Assembly: GCA_023443145.1 (NCBI GenBank)
Contig: JAEZVS010000010.1
Coordinates: 1-12,415 of the forward strand
Source: Bacillota bacterium
GTDB taxonomy: Bacteria > Bacillota > Peptococcia > Peptococcales > Peptococcaceae
Length of the DNA stretch: 12,415 nucleotides
Direction: 5' to 3'
The position numbers were made by a program, and so were the translations under genes. Below the pieces are notes generated by a model, which saw only the letters and a program-made list of their open reading frames with translations, did no database searches and was not told where the DNA came from. Position 1 is the first letter of the stretch. Each line of letters opens with the position of its first letter. Below are positions 6,379 to 12,415 of the stretch, in pieces.

Positions 6379-7148
6379 TGTCAACCATGACCCAAAATGA
6401 CCAGAAAAATATTGTCTACACCAAAAGCCGCGGCCTGACCAACGTGCCGACGCACTATTGCCCCGGCTGCACCCACGGTGTGGTGCACAAGTTGGTGGCG
6501 GAAGCCCTTTGTGAACTGGGCGTTTTAGGAAAAGCCGTTGGCGTGGCGCCGGTGGGCTGTGCCGTGTTGGCTTATAAATACTTCAACTGCGACATGCATG
6601 AAGCCGCTCACGGCCGTGCACCGGCGGTGGCCACAGGCATCAAACGCGTGCGTCCGGATAATTTCGTATTCACTTATCAAGGCGACGGCGATTTGGCCTC
6701 CATCGGCTCCGGTGAAATTGTGCAAGCAGCACACCGCGGCGAAAAATTCTGCACCATCTTTATTAACAACGGCATCTACGGCATGACCGGCGGCCAGATG
6801 GCCCCCACCACCTTAGTGGGCCAAGTGACCACCACCTCGCCCGGCGGGCGTGATGCGCATCACTGCGGTAAACCCATTCGGATTGCTGAAATGCTGGCCA
6901 CCATCGACGGTGCCCGTTTTGTAGAACGCGTTTCGGTACACAATGCTGCCAATGTGCGTAAAGCCAAACGCGCCATCTTAAATTGCTTCAAAAACCAAAT
7001 TGAAGGCGAAGGCTTCGGTATTGTGGAAGTGCTCTCCACCTGTCCCACCAACTGGGGTCTGCCGCCGGTAGAAGCCTGCAAACGTGTGGAACAAGAAATG
7101 ATCCCTTATTATCCGCTTGGTAATTTACGCAACGGGGAGGGTTTATAA
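6378..7148 (+). CDS. vorA: 2-oxoacid:ferredoxin oxidoreductase beta subunit (thiamine diphosphate-binding)
   Basis: A 256-residue subunit that binds the diphosphate end of thiamine diphosphate. The motif GDGDLASIG (residues 102-110) followed by NNGIYGMTGGQ (130-140) is the family signature for Mg and cofactor binding. The N-terminal HYCPGCTHG (26-34), GVAPVGCAV and AAHGRAPAVATGIK are also typical of this family. No separate iron-sulfur motif is present, consistent with clusters residing in the delta subunit. Its ATG overlaps the alpha stop by one base and GGAGGG lies upstream, and its own stop overlaps the gamma start in the same way. It appears complete. Substrate preference cannot be read off reliably; Vor or Kor remain the choices, with Vor preferred from context. 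Confidence 0.92.
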   Translation: MSTMTQNDQKNIVYTKSRGLTNVPTHYCPGCTHGVVHKLVAEALCELGVLGKAVGVAPVGCAVLAYKYFNCDMHEAAHGRAPAVATGIKRVRPDNFVFTYQGDGDLASIGSGEIVQAAHRGEKFCTIFINNGIYGMTGGQMAPTTLVGQVTTTSPGGRDAHHCGKPIRIAEMLATIDGARFVERVSVHNAANVRKAKRAILNCFKNQIEGEGFGIVEVLSTCPTNWGLPPVEACKRVEQEMIPYYPLGNLRNGEGL

Positions 7149-7708
7149 TGGAAGAACGTATTTTATGTGCAGGTTTTGGGGGCCAAGGCGTGATGGCCAT
7201 CGGTCAAATGATTACCTACGCCGGCATGGTCGATCAATATGAATGCTCCTATCTGCCTTCTTATGGACCGGAAATGCGCGGCGGCGCCGCCAACTGCTCT
7301 GTCATTGTCTCTGATAAGCCCGTCGGCTCTCCCAACGTGACCGAGCCGAAGGTGCTCATTGCTATGAACAAGCCGTCATTGGTTAAATTTGAAGAAACCG
7401 TAGTCCCGGGCGGCGTGATCTTTGTGAATTCATCGCTTATTGACATTAAAGTTGGCCGTGACGACGTAAAGGTCTTTTACATTCCTGTAAGCGACATTGC
7501 CCGTGAAGAAATCGGCAACATCAAAGCAGCCAACATGGTGATGCTGGGCGCCTATTTGGGCTTTTCCAAATTGCTTTCAGACGAAGCGGTAAAAGATGCA
7601 TACATGCATGTTTTCGGTGAACGCAAAGCCAAGTTTTTCGACATGAACCGCAGCGCCATGGATGCAGGCGAACGCATTGTAGAAGAACAAAATACCGCCA
7701 CTGTTTAG
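7148..7708 (+). CDS. vorC: 2-oxoacid:ferredoxin oxidoreductase gamma subunit
   Basis: A 186-residue subunit with the glycine-rich GFGGQGV motif (residues 9-15) near the N-terminus and YGPEMRGGAANCSV further on, both hallmarks of the 2-oxoacid:acceptor oxidoreductase gamma domain, which takes part in CoA binding and holds the complex together. The ATG shares a base with the beta stop and has GGGGAGGG about 6 nt upstream. With the delta, alpha and beta genes it completes a four-subunit enzyme in the order delta-alpha-beta-gamma. The symbol is given with reserve because naming of Vor/Kor subunits differs between organisms. The next gene follows after 35 bp with no terminator in between. Confidence 0.9.
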   Translation: MEERILCAGFGGQGVMAIGQMITYAGMVDQYECSYLPSYGPEMRGGAANCSVIVSDKPVGSPNVTEPKVLIAMNKPSLVKFEETVVPGGVIFVNSSLIDIKVGRDDVKVFYIPVSDIAREEIGNIKAANMVMLGAYLGFSKLLSDEAVKDAYMHVFGERKAKFFDMNRSAMDAGERIVEEQNTATV

Positions 7709-7743
7709 CACCAAACAATTCAGATTAATTGGGAGGTTATCAC

Positions 7744-8232
7744 ATGCGCGATGCAGAAAAACGAATCATTCAAGAAGCCATCTTAAATGAAGTGGAAGGG
7801 GCTCAGTTTTATCGCATGGCAGCCACTCAGGCGCCTACGCCTGAAGCGGTGGAAGCCTTAAACAAATTAGCGGAAGAAGAAGTCCATCACATTGAATTTT
7901 TAAAACGACTGGCTCAAGAAATGAGTGAAGGTGAAATCACGGTAGATGCGGCCTTAGAAGCCGATATTCCCTCTCCTGATGTGTACAACTGGGGCAAGCT
8001 TGACAAAAGCTCACTTTCATTGGGGCTTTCGGTCTTTTCTGTGGGCATGCAAATGGAACGAGACTCCATCGCCTTTTATGAAAAATCAAAAAAAGAACTG
8101 AGTGATGAAAAATCACAAAAGGTTTTTGATATTCTCATCCGTTGGGAACAAGCCCACTTGGATCAGTTTACCAAGCAGTATGAACTGTACAAACAAGAAT
8201 GGTGGGCTGACCAAGGTTTTTCCCCAATGTAA
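7744..8232 (+). CDS. Ferritin-like diiron protein (rubrerythrin-type, no rubredoxin domain)
   Basis: A 162-residue, largely helical protein. The start is ATG at 7744 with GGGAGG 7 nt upstream; an in-frame TTG at 7729 would precede the ribosome site. Four helices show the expected iron ligands: EVEGAQFY (E18), EEEVHHIEFL (E46 and H49), QMERDSIAFYEKS (E105) and WEQAHLDQF (E135 and H138). No CxxC pairs are present, so the rubredoxin domain of classical rubrerythrin is missing. Proteins of this class reduce peroxide or handle iron; the electron donor here is unknown. It follows the gamma subunit by 35 bp without a terminator, so it is probably the last gene of the oxidoreductase operon. A role in guarding the oxygen-sensitive iron-sulfur enzyme or supplying it with iron is a reasonable inference. 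Confidence 0.85.
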   Translation: MRDAEKRIIQEAILNEVEGAQFYRMAATQAPTPEAVEALNKLAEEEVHHIEFLKRLAQEMSEGEITVDAALEADIPSPDVYNWGKLDKSSLSLGLSVFSVGMQMERDSIAFYEKSKKELSDEKSQKVFDILIRWEQAHLDQFTKQYELYKQEWWADQGFSPM

Positions 8233-8272
8233 TCTCCATTCAATGAAGCACACATAGTCATTGACCTAACAC

Positions 8273-8288
8273 AAAAAAGCGCTTTTTT
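8273..8288. repeat. 16-bp perfect palindrome A6-GCGC-T6
   Basis: Six A, GCGC and six T form a perfect palindrome 41 bp after the ferritin-like gene. As RNA it could make only a weak A-U hairpin with a GCGC loop, so it is at best a minor aid to termination before the stronger hairpin that follows. Confidence 0.4.
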
Positions 8289-8297
8289 CTGCTATAC

Positions 8298-8367
8298 AAA
8301 ATGACGAGTGCTTGTCTTAAGTATTTCTAATAGCACAAAGAAAACGTCGACAAGCACTCGATTTTTT
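8298..8367 (+). terminator. Terminator of the Vor/ferritin operon
   Basis: CGAGTGCTTGTC (8305-8316) pairs perfectly with GACAAGCACTCG (8349-8360). AAAAT before the left arm can pair with ATTTT after the right arm past a two-base bulge, and six T (8362-8367) follow. The 32-nt loop contains a further 5-bp pairing (8324-8328 with 8339-8343). The large loop is unusual, but stem plus T run make a terminator the best reading. Confidence 0.65.
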
Positions 8368-8393
8368 GCTATCCTATAACAGTAGCTGGCATC

Positions 8394-8469
8394 GGCAGGC
8401 TTGTACTCATATAAAAATTATTTGAGCCTGCCCTGCATAGGCAAGCACCTGCTGAAGGCGAGGCAGCAG
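8394..8469 (+). promoter_or_regulatory. Structured leader upstream of brnQ
   Basis: Between the upstream terminator and brnQ two stem-loops can form: GGCAGGCT (8394-8401) with AGCCTGCC (8425-8432), 23-nt loop, and CTGCTG (8449-8454) with CAGCAG (8464-8469), 9-nt loop. I see no T-box core sequence and no other riboswitch core I know. No clear -35/-10 pair was found in this gap, so where the brnQ transcript starts is not settled. A regulatory leader is possible but unproven. Confidence 0.3.
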
Positions 8470-8504
8470 AAATTTGCCAATATTCACAGAAATGAGGGGA
8501 GTTT

Positions 8505-9854
8505 ATGAACAAACGAACAACTGACACTTTGATTATGGGATTTGCGCTTTTTGCCATGTTCCTTGGCGCCGGAAACCTGATCTTTCCGCCGTATCTCGGT
8601 TTCCACAGCGGCACCAACTGGTTGCCCGTTCTTTTCGGGTTTGTCTTAACCGGGGTCGGCCTGCCGCTTCTGGGTGTGTATTCCACCATGAAATCGGGTG
8701 GGAGCACCTCTACTCTGGGCCGTTATGTGGGCAAAGGCTTTTCCGTCTTTATGGGCGTGGCCATTATTTTGGCAATCGGCCCCTGCTTTGCCATTCCGCG
8801 TACGGCGGCCACAGTGCATGAAGTGGGTGTGCTGCCCTTTATACCGGGCGCTCCTCCGGTTATAACCAGTACAATTTTCTTCGGTCTGTCGCTGTTTTTC
8901 GCCATCAGCAACACCACCGTGGTGGACCGCATTGGTCGCTTCCTTACACCGTTTCTGATTCTCACCCTTTTTGCCATCATCATCGGCGCTGTGGTGAATC
9001 CCATCTCTACACCTGAACCGGTGGCCGACGCTAACAACTTTGCCGGCGGCTTCACCGAAGGTTATCAAACCTTAGATGCTTTGGCTGCCACCATGTTTGC
9101 CGGCGTGGTTGCTGCAAACGTTGTGAGTCGCGGTTATACAAAGCTGGAAGATCAACTCTCCATCACCATTCGATGCGGCCTAATTGCTGCTCTTTTACTC
9201 GCCTGTGTGTACGGCGGCCTGGTCTATGCAGGTGCCACCGCCATCGGAGCCGGTTTCCCTGCCGATATTGAACGCACAACACTTTTAACCCAAGTGACGG
9301 AAGGCATTTTAGGACCTCTCGGCCGTTCCGCTCTCTCCATTGCGGTTTCCCTAGCCTGCCTGACCACATCGGTGGCTCTCTGCGTGAGCACCGGTCAATT
9401 CTTTAACACACTTTTTAAACAAAAAATCAGCTATCACGCCATTGTTATTGCCTGCGTAATCTTCTCGTTTTGCGTATCGGTTATGGGCGTGAGCTTTATC
9501 ATCAACGCCGCTGCGCCGGTGCTTTATCTGATGTATCCTGTACTGATGGTTCTTTTGGTCTTTATGGCCTTCGACAAATTTATTCCTAATAAAAATGCTT
9601 ATATTGGCGGCATCATTGGCGCCTTTATGATTTCCATTATCGACTTTTTAACCACATTGAAAGCCGGGTTCGGCTTTGAAAGCAGCTTTATTGACAGTCT
9701 TGCAGCTTTCCAGGCCAAACTGCCTCTTGCTGGTTTCGGTCTTTCCTGGGTGATTCCGGCCTTGGTCTTAGCTGTTCTCTTCAGCTTCATTCCCCGCAAA
9801 CGGGTGGACGAAGAAATTACAGACCTCCAGCTCTTCCGTGAAGGTACCAAGTAA
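8505..9854 (+). CDS. brnQ: Branched-chain amino acid:cation symporter (BrnQ/LIVCS family)
   Basis: A 449-residue integral membrane carrier that imports leucine, isoleucine and valine with sodium or protons. Family signatures are MFLGAGNLIFPPYLG (residues 18-32) in the first membrane helix and IGPCFAIPRTAATVHEVG (91-108). Hydrophobic segments run along the whole protein in the twelve-helix pattern, and it ends in a short charged tail (PRKRVDEEITDLQLFREGTK). The length matches the usual 430-450 residues, so it is intact. The ATG at 8505 has AGGGGAG 3 nt away, rather close. The aminotransferase gene follows after 43 bp without a terminator, so the pair is likely an operon. With the Vor-type enzyme upstream it suggests uptake of branched-chain amino acids for fermentation. 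Confidence 0.95.
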   Translation: MNKRTTDTLIMGFALFAMFLGAGNLIFPPYLGFHSGTNWLPVLFGFVLTGVGLPLLGVYSTMKSGGSTSTLGRYVGKGFSVFMGVAIILAIGPCFAIPRTAATVHEVGVLPFIPGAPPVITSTIFFGLSLFFAISNTTVVDRIGRFLTPFLILTLFAIIIGAVVNPISTPEPVADANNFAGGFTEGYQTLDALAATMFAGVVAANVVSRGYTKLEDQLSITIRCGLIAALLLACVYGGLVYAGATAIGAGFPADIERTTLLTQVTEGILGPLGRSALSIAVSLACLTTSVALCVSTGQFFNTLFKQKISYHAIVIACVIFSFCVSVMGVSFIINAAAPVLYLMYPVLMVLLVFMAFDKFIPNKNAYIGGIIGAFMISIIDFLTTLKAGFGFESSFIDSLAAFQAKLPLAGFGLSWVIPALVLAVLFSFIPRKRVDEEITDLQLFREGTK

Positions 9855-9897
9855 ACGCGATATTTATGTAACAACGATCTAAAGGAGTGTACGCATC

Positions 9898-11082
9898 ATG
9901 GCAAAAAAATTTGCAAAACGTATGGACAACTTGAAGGCATCCGAAATTCGTGAACTCTTGGCTCTGACCGCCAAACCTGAAATCATTTCTTTCGCCGGCG
10001 GTCTGCCTGCTCCTGAAGTGTTTCCCGTTGAAGAATGGAAAGCGGCTTGCAACAAAGTCATGGATGAACAAGGACAAAAAGCACTGCAATATGGCCCCAC
10101 AGATGGAGATGCACTCCTGCGCCAACACATCGTCGAACGCATGAAAAAAGTTGGCGTAAACAATATTTCCATTGATGACATCTTAATTCTGAGCGGCTCT
10201 CAACAAGGGTTGGACTTTGCAGCCAAGCTTTTTATTGATCCCGGTGACTGCATCATCGTCGAAAGCCCCACCTACCTTGGTGCTTTGAACGCCTTCAAAG
10301 CCTACGAACCTCGCTTTGTAGAAGTGGAACTCGATGAAGACGGCATGAAAATGGATAAACTGGAAGAAGCGCTCAAAAATAATGATCGCGTCAAATTCAT
10401 CTACGCCATCAGCGATTTCCAAAATCCCTCCGGTAAAACCTGGACTTTGGAACGCCGCAAAAAACTCATCGAACTGGCCAACAAATACGATGTATTTATT
10501 TTAGAAGACAACCCTTACGGCGAATTGCGCTTTGAAGGCGAAATTCAGCCCTCTTTGAAATCTCTGGATACGGAAGGCCGCGTCATCTTTATGGGCACCT
10601 TCTCCAAGATTTTATTCCCCGGGATTCGTTTGGGCTGGTTTGTGGCCAATCCGGAAGTGTTGGAAAAGTTCAATCTCATCAAACAGGGCGCCGATTTACA
10701 ATCGTCCACCACAGTGCAGATGGAGCTGGCCCAATTTATTTCCGACAACGATGTGGAAGCACACATTCAAAAAATCATCGATATCTACGGCAAACGGAAA
10801 CAAGTCATGGTGGACGCCATGAAGGAATTCTTCCCGGAAGGCGTCACCTTCACCAATCCGGAAGGCGGTCTTTTCCTCTGGGTGACTTTACCGGAACACA
10901 TGAATGCACGCGAAGTGGCTGCAAAAGCCATCGAAGAAAAAGTAGCCTATGTGCCCGGTGATGCATTCTTCGCCAATGAACCGAAAATGAACTGCTTCCG
11001 CTGCAATTATTCCTGCATGCCGGAAGACCGCATTCGCGAAGGGGTGCAACGTTTGGCCAAAGCCATTAAAGATTGCATGTAG
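9898..11082 (+). CDS. PLP-dependent class I/II aminotransferase
   Basis: A 394-residue cytoplasmic enzyme moving an amino group between an amino acid and a 2-oxo acid. Recognised parts: ISFAGGLPAPEVFP (residues 30-43), LQYGPTDGDALLRQHI (63-78), SGSQQGLD (99-106), DFQNPSG (173-179, with N176), ILEDNPYG (201-208, D204), the cofactor lysine K237 in GTFSKILFPG, and R244 in PGIRLGW. The overall pattern is that of the 2-aminoadipate/kynurenine/MocR-related group, often of broad specificity. Position 172, normally Pro before DFQNP, is Ser. It starts with ATG, AAAGGAG lying about 10 nt upstream, 43 bp after brnQ, and ends just before a strong terminator. Next to a branched-chain carrier and a Vor-type oxidoreductase, action on Val/Leu/Ile is a sensible inference; aromatic amino acids or aminoadipate are alternatives. 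Confidence 0.9.
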   Translation: MAKKFAKRMDNLKASEIRELLALTAKPEIISFAGGLPAPEVFPVEEWKAACNKVMDEQGQKALQYGPTDGDALLRQHIVERMKKVGVNNISIDDILILSGSQQGLDFAAKLFIDPGDCIIVESPTYLGALNAFKAYEPRFVEVELDEDGMKMDKLEEALKNNDRVKFIYAISDFQNPSGKTWTLERRKKLIELANKYDVFILEDNPYGELRFEGEIQPSLKSLDTEGRVIFMGTFSKILFPGIRLGWFVANPEVLEKFNLIKQGADLQSSTTVQMELAQFISDNDVEAHIQKIIDIYGKRKQVMVDAMKEFFPEGVTFTNPEGGLFLWVTLPEHMNAREVAAKAIEEKVAYVPGDAFFANEPKMNCFRCNYSCMPEDRIREGVQRLAKAIKDCM

Positions 11083-11110
11083 AAACCAAGTGTTGCAAAA
11101 TAAAACATCC

Positions 11111-11158
11111 CATAAGAATAAAACGGCATCGCTTCGGCGATGCCGTTTTATTCTTATG
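11111..11158 (+). terminator. Strong terminator after the aminotransferase, perfect 22-bp stem with TTCG loop
   Basis: Bases 11111-11132 are the exact reverse complement of 11137-11158 around a TTCG tetraloop closed by C-G, the very stable UUCG type. The GC core (CGGCATCGC) is flanked by AAAA and TTTT inside the stem, so it can act in both directions. It lies 28 bp after the aminotransferase stop and would also stop leftward transcription from the VanZ-like fragment. Confidence 0.88.
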
Positions 11159-11222
11159 ATACAACCAGCTGCAATGCCATCTCTTTCTTGAATTATAAAA
11201 TATGTGTCCTTTATTTTAGTGC

Positions 11223-11605
11223 TCAGAACAGGAAATGAAATATTTTGCTCTGAACAGTGAGCATACTCACCAACGATAAAACCCAACAAAACATTCCTTC
11301 ACCGTAAGCGACGGCGTTCTTGTTATTTGCTTTCTTAAAATATATTTTTAATCCCATCTTTATCATAAATTTATAAAGACAATATCCCAAAGCGGCGCCT
11401 TTATCATATGCACCACCGGGACAAGGGCCATGCTGGGCGAAAATGAACCCAGCCACCAAATGCCGGTTACCGCCAAAAGTCCAACCAGATAGACACAAAA
11501 TAAAAAAGATAATAAAACATGTGTGCACAGCGGCTTTCTTCCTTTTTTATTTAAAAAGATAAAATATAAAGATAGACACAGCGCCACGATGATGTATCCG
11601 CTCAC
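11223..11605 (-). pseudogene. Probable broken VanZ-like membrane protein gene
   Basis: Leftward from GTG at 11605 there are 80 codons ending at 11363: two hydrophobic helices joined by LNKKGRKPLCTHVL, then FCVYLVGLLAVTGIWWLG and SMALVPVVHMIKAPLWDIVFINL. The helix, GxLxVTGI, short loop, L(I/V)P layout resembles the N-terminal half of small VanZ-family proteins, which are usually about twice as long. A stop then cuts it off. In another frame the same strand stays open to 11223 with a hydrophobic end (MFCWVLSLVSMLTV), as if the reading frame had been lost. No ribosome site precedes 11605 and a stop lies three codons upstream. I read this as a decayed gene; the family link is by eye and weak. It could also be a short real membrane protein. 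Confidence 0.35.
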
Positions 11606-11640
11606 CGCAGCTTAATATTATCCTGTCCTCTTTTGTTTGG

Positions 11641-11655
11641 GTTTAACGTTTAAAC
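11641..11655. repeat. Short inverted repeat GTTTAA-CGT-TTAAAC
   Basis: A perfect 6-bp inverted repeat with a 3-bp centre lies in the AT-rich spacer between the VanZ-like fragment and csbD, about 100 bp upstream of the csbD promoter candidates. It could be a protein site, but such repeats also arise by chance in AT-rich DNA. Confidence 0.25.
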
Positions 11656-11738
11656 ATCATATGATCTATCTTATATGACAATATCGAAAATATTTTCTCA
11701 CTTAAAACCGAAGGAAAGTAATAAAATGCCCCATTGTT

Positions 11739-11771
11739 GTGTAATATTTTTCAGCGTAGGGTAAATATAAT
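11739..11771 (+). promoter_or_regulatory. csbD promoter region: SigB-like element and overlapping TATAAT
   Basis: GTGTAA (11739-11744), 14 bp, then GGGTAA (11759-11764) resembles the general-stress SigB consensus GTTTAA-N12-15-GGGTAT. Overlapping downstream is a perfect TATAAT (11766-11771) with no good -35 at 16-18 bp. Either would give a leader of roughly 20-26 nt before the ATG. csbD of Bacillus subtilis is a SigB-controlled gene, which supports the first reading; use of a SigB-like factor in this organism is not shown. Confidence 0.45.
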
Positions 11772-11796
11772 ATATCAATTAAAGGAGGTCTTTAAT

Positions 11797-11994
11797 ATGG
11801 GAAACGATAAGTTGGATCAAGGTATTGGCGCTGTCAAAGAAGGTTTTGGTAAAGCCACCGGAGACAATGAAACCGAATTAAAAGGGAAAGCGCAACGTTT
11901 AAAAGGCGAAGCCGGTGAAAAATTAAAAGATTTAAAAGATGGCATTGCTGAAAAAGCCAATGATTTGATTGATAAAGTAGAACATAACGACTAA
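11797..11994 (+). CDS. csbD: CsbD family stress protein
   Basis: A 65-residue, highly charged, Cys-free and Trp-free protein with the repeating pattern of the CsbD family: GIGAVKEGFGKATGDNETEL followed by KGKAQRLKGEAGEKLKDLKD, and an acidic/basic helical tail (LIDKVEHND). Such proteins are small soluble helical or disordered proteins produced in general stress; the biochemical role is not known. The start is ATG at 11797, with AAAGGAGGT 8 nt upstream; the longer frame from 11734 has no ribosome site and crosses the promoter region. It stands alone, with its own promoter candidates and an immediate terminator whose A run overlaps the stop codon, so it is a single-gene transcript. Confidence 0.9.
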   Translation: MGNDKLDQGIGAVKEGFGKATGDNETELKGKAQRLKGEAGEKLKDLKDGIAEKANDLIDKVEHND

Positions 11995-12032
11995 AAAAAA
12001 GGAGTTGACGCCCAAGCGCCAACTCCTTTTTT
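11995..12032 (+). terminator. Terminator of csbD
   Basis: GGAGTTG (12001-12007) pairs with CAACTCC (12020-12026), and CGC with GCG inside across one A/C mismatch and a 4-nt loop. The A run before the stem and six T after it (12027-12032) complete a classical rho-independent terminator that begins right at the csbD stop codon. Confidence 0.88.
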
Positions 12033-12415
12033 ATGATGACGGGTTCAATGAATGACCGCCCAAGTAAAGAATAACGGTTATCTGGCATGCTTGCAAAATG
12101 AGTTGAATCCTTTCACAACAAAATGGTTTTACTAACAGCAAGTATCCATCATCTAAGGTAAATTCTGATCAAAAATAATATTGAACCATGAGAAGTAAAA
12201 CCAATAAACCCCTGCCATACCATAAACATTCTCACAAATAGCGCTAAATTAAGGAAGCATTTTTCTTTCATCTCCATTTTGCGCCTTAAAGTCAAGTCCA
12301 AAATCTTGTGTAAAAGTTCCTAGTACAATGTTTGCTATTTTCTAAAGTTTTATGTAAGTTCTTGTAGCACCTATCCAATCTTCATGTTGATGCATCAACA
12401 TGGCCCCGATTAAAC
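12033..12415. other. AT-rich end region, no gene supported
   Basis: No ORF with a ribosome site is seen on either strand. One short minus-strand stretch reads KIANIVLGTFTQDFGLDF and continues briefly before a stop, but it matches nothing I recognise. No tRNA, insertion sequence end or promoter of good quality was found. The one clear structure is the palindrome at 12383-12402. It may be the far upstream region of a gene outside the window. Confidence 0.5.
12383..12402. repeat. Perfect 20-bp palindrome, operator-like
   Basis: CATGTTGATG is followed directly by its exact reverse complement CATCAACATG, giving a gapless 20-bp palindrome near the right edge. No T run follows. The length and symmetry fit a binding site for a dimeric transcription factor, perhaps of a gene just outside the window. 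Confidence 0.45.

Noticed and set aside
8370..8504. T-box or other amino acid riboswitch upstream of brnQ
   Set aside because: The conserved T-box sequence and its antiterminator/terminator pair are not present, and the stems seen match no riboswitch core I know.
8646..9068. Minus-strand reading frame of 140 codons inside brnQ
   Set aside because: It is antisense to a membrane carrier, with a His/Lys/Arg/Gly-rich composition expected from the complement of hydrophobic codons.
11726..11764. Possible 12-residue leader peptide (MPHCCVIFFSVG) upstream of csbD with AAGGAAAG before it
   Set aside because: It coincides with the promoter elements of csbD, so it would lie upstream of the transcription start; most likely chance.
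1..12415. CRISPR array, phage genes, toxin-antitoxin pair or insertion sequence
   Set aside because: No spaced direct repeats, transposase motifs, integrase or toxin-like small gene pairs were found on either strand.

Overview
The window looks like chromosomal DNA of an anaerobic, amino-acid-fermenting member of the Bacillota (Clostridia/Tissierellia-like). The reasons are strong AGGAGG-type ribosome sites, tightly packed operons, compact rho-independent terminators, a four-subunit 2-oxoacid:ferredoxin oxidoreductase, a BrnQ-type branched-chain amino acid carrier, and a typical Firmicutes-style sensor kinase and cardiolipin synthase. The genus cannot be fixed by eye. Coding DNA is of moderate GC, while the intergenic stretches at about 3840-4320, 11160-11790 and 12040-12415 are clearly AT-richer.

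Layout. (1) Positions 2-862 (+) hold the C-terminal part of a sensor histidine kinase whose start lies outside the window. It is followed by a very long hairpin (878-947). (2) A leftward block at 3761-1149 (-) encodes cardiolipin synthase, a small DUF4190-like membrane protein and an unrecognised three-helix membrane protein with a long basic tail. The last gene has its own candidate promoters, one wrapped in a 9-bp inverted repeat that looks like an operator. A terminator lies at 1095-1047. (3) An AT-rich spacer of about 600 bp carries divergent promoter candidates for the cls block and for the next operon. (4) Positions 4381-8232 (+) form one tight operon: a P-loop ATPase, then the ferredoxin-like, alpha, beta and gamma subunits of a VorBDAC/Kor-type enzyme, then a ferritin-like diiron protein, closed by a hairpin terminator. 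(5) Positions 8505-11082 (+) hold brnQ and a PLP aminotransferase, ended by a perfect 22-bp hairpin with a UUCG loop. (6) The right end has a probable VanZ-like gene fragment (-), a csbD stress gene (+) with its own promoter and terminator, and a final 380 bp with no gene but a perfect 20-bp palindrome.

How the genes fit together (inference). BrnQ would import Leu/Ile/Val, the aminotransferase would convert an amino acid to its 2-oxo acid, and the Vor-type enzyme would oxidatively decarboxylate it to acyl-CoA, CO2 and reduced ferredoxin. That is the oxidative branch of amino acid fermentation. The ferritin-like protein may protect this oxygen-sensitive iron-sulfur enzyme. The role of the P-loop ATPase that leads the operon is the most open question. 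No clearly new large system (phage, CRISPR, defence island or biosynthetic cluster) is visible. The points most worth checking are the Vor-linked ATPase, the operator-like dyads, the long hairpin after the kinase, and the SigB-like promoter of csbD.
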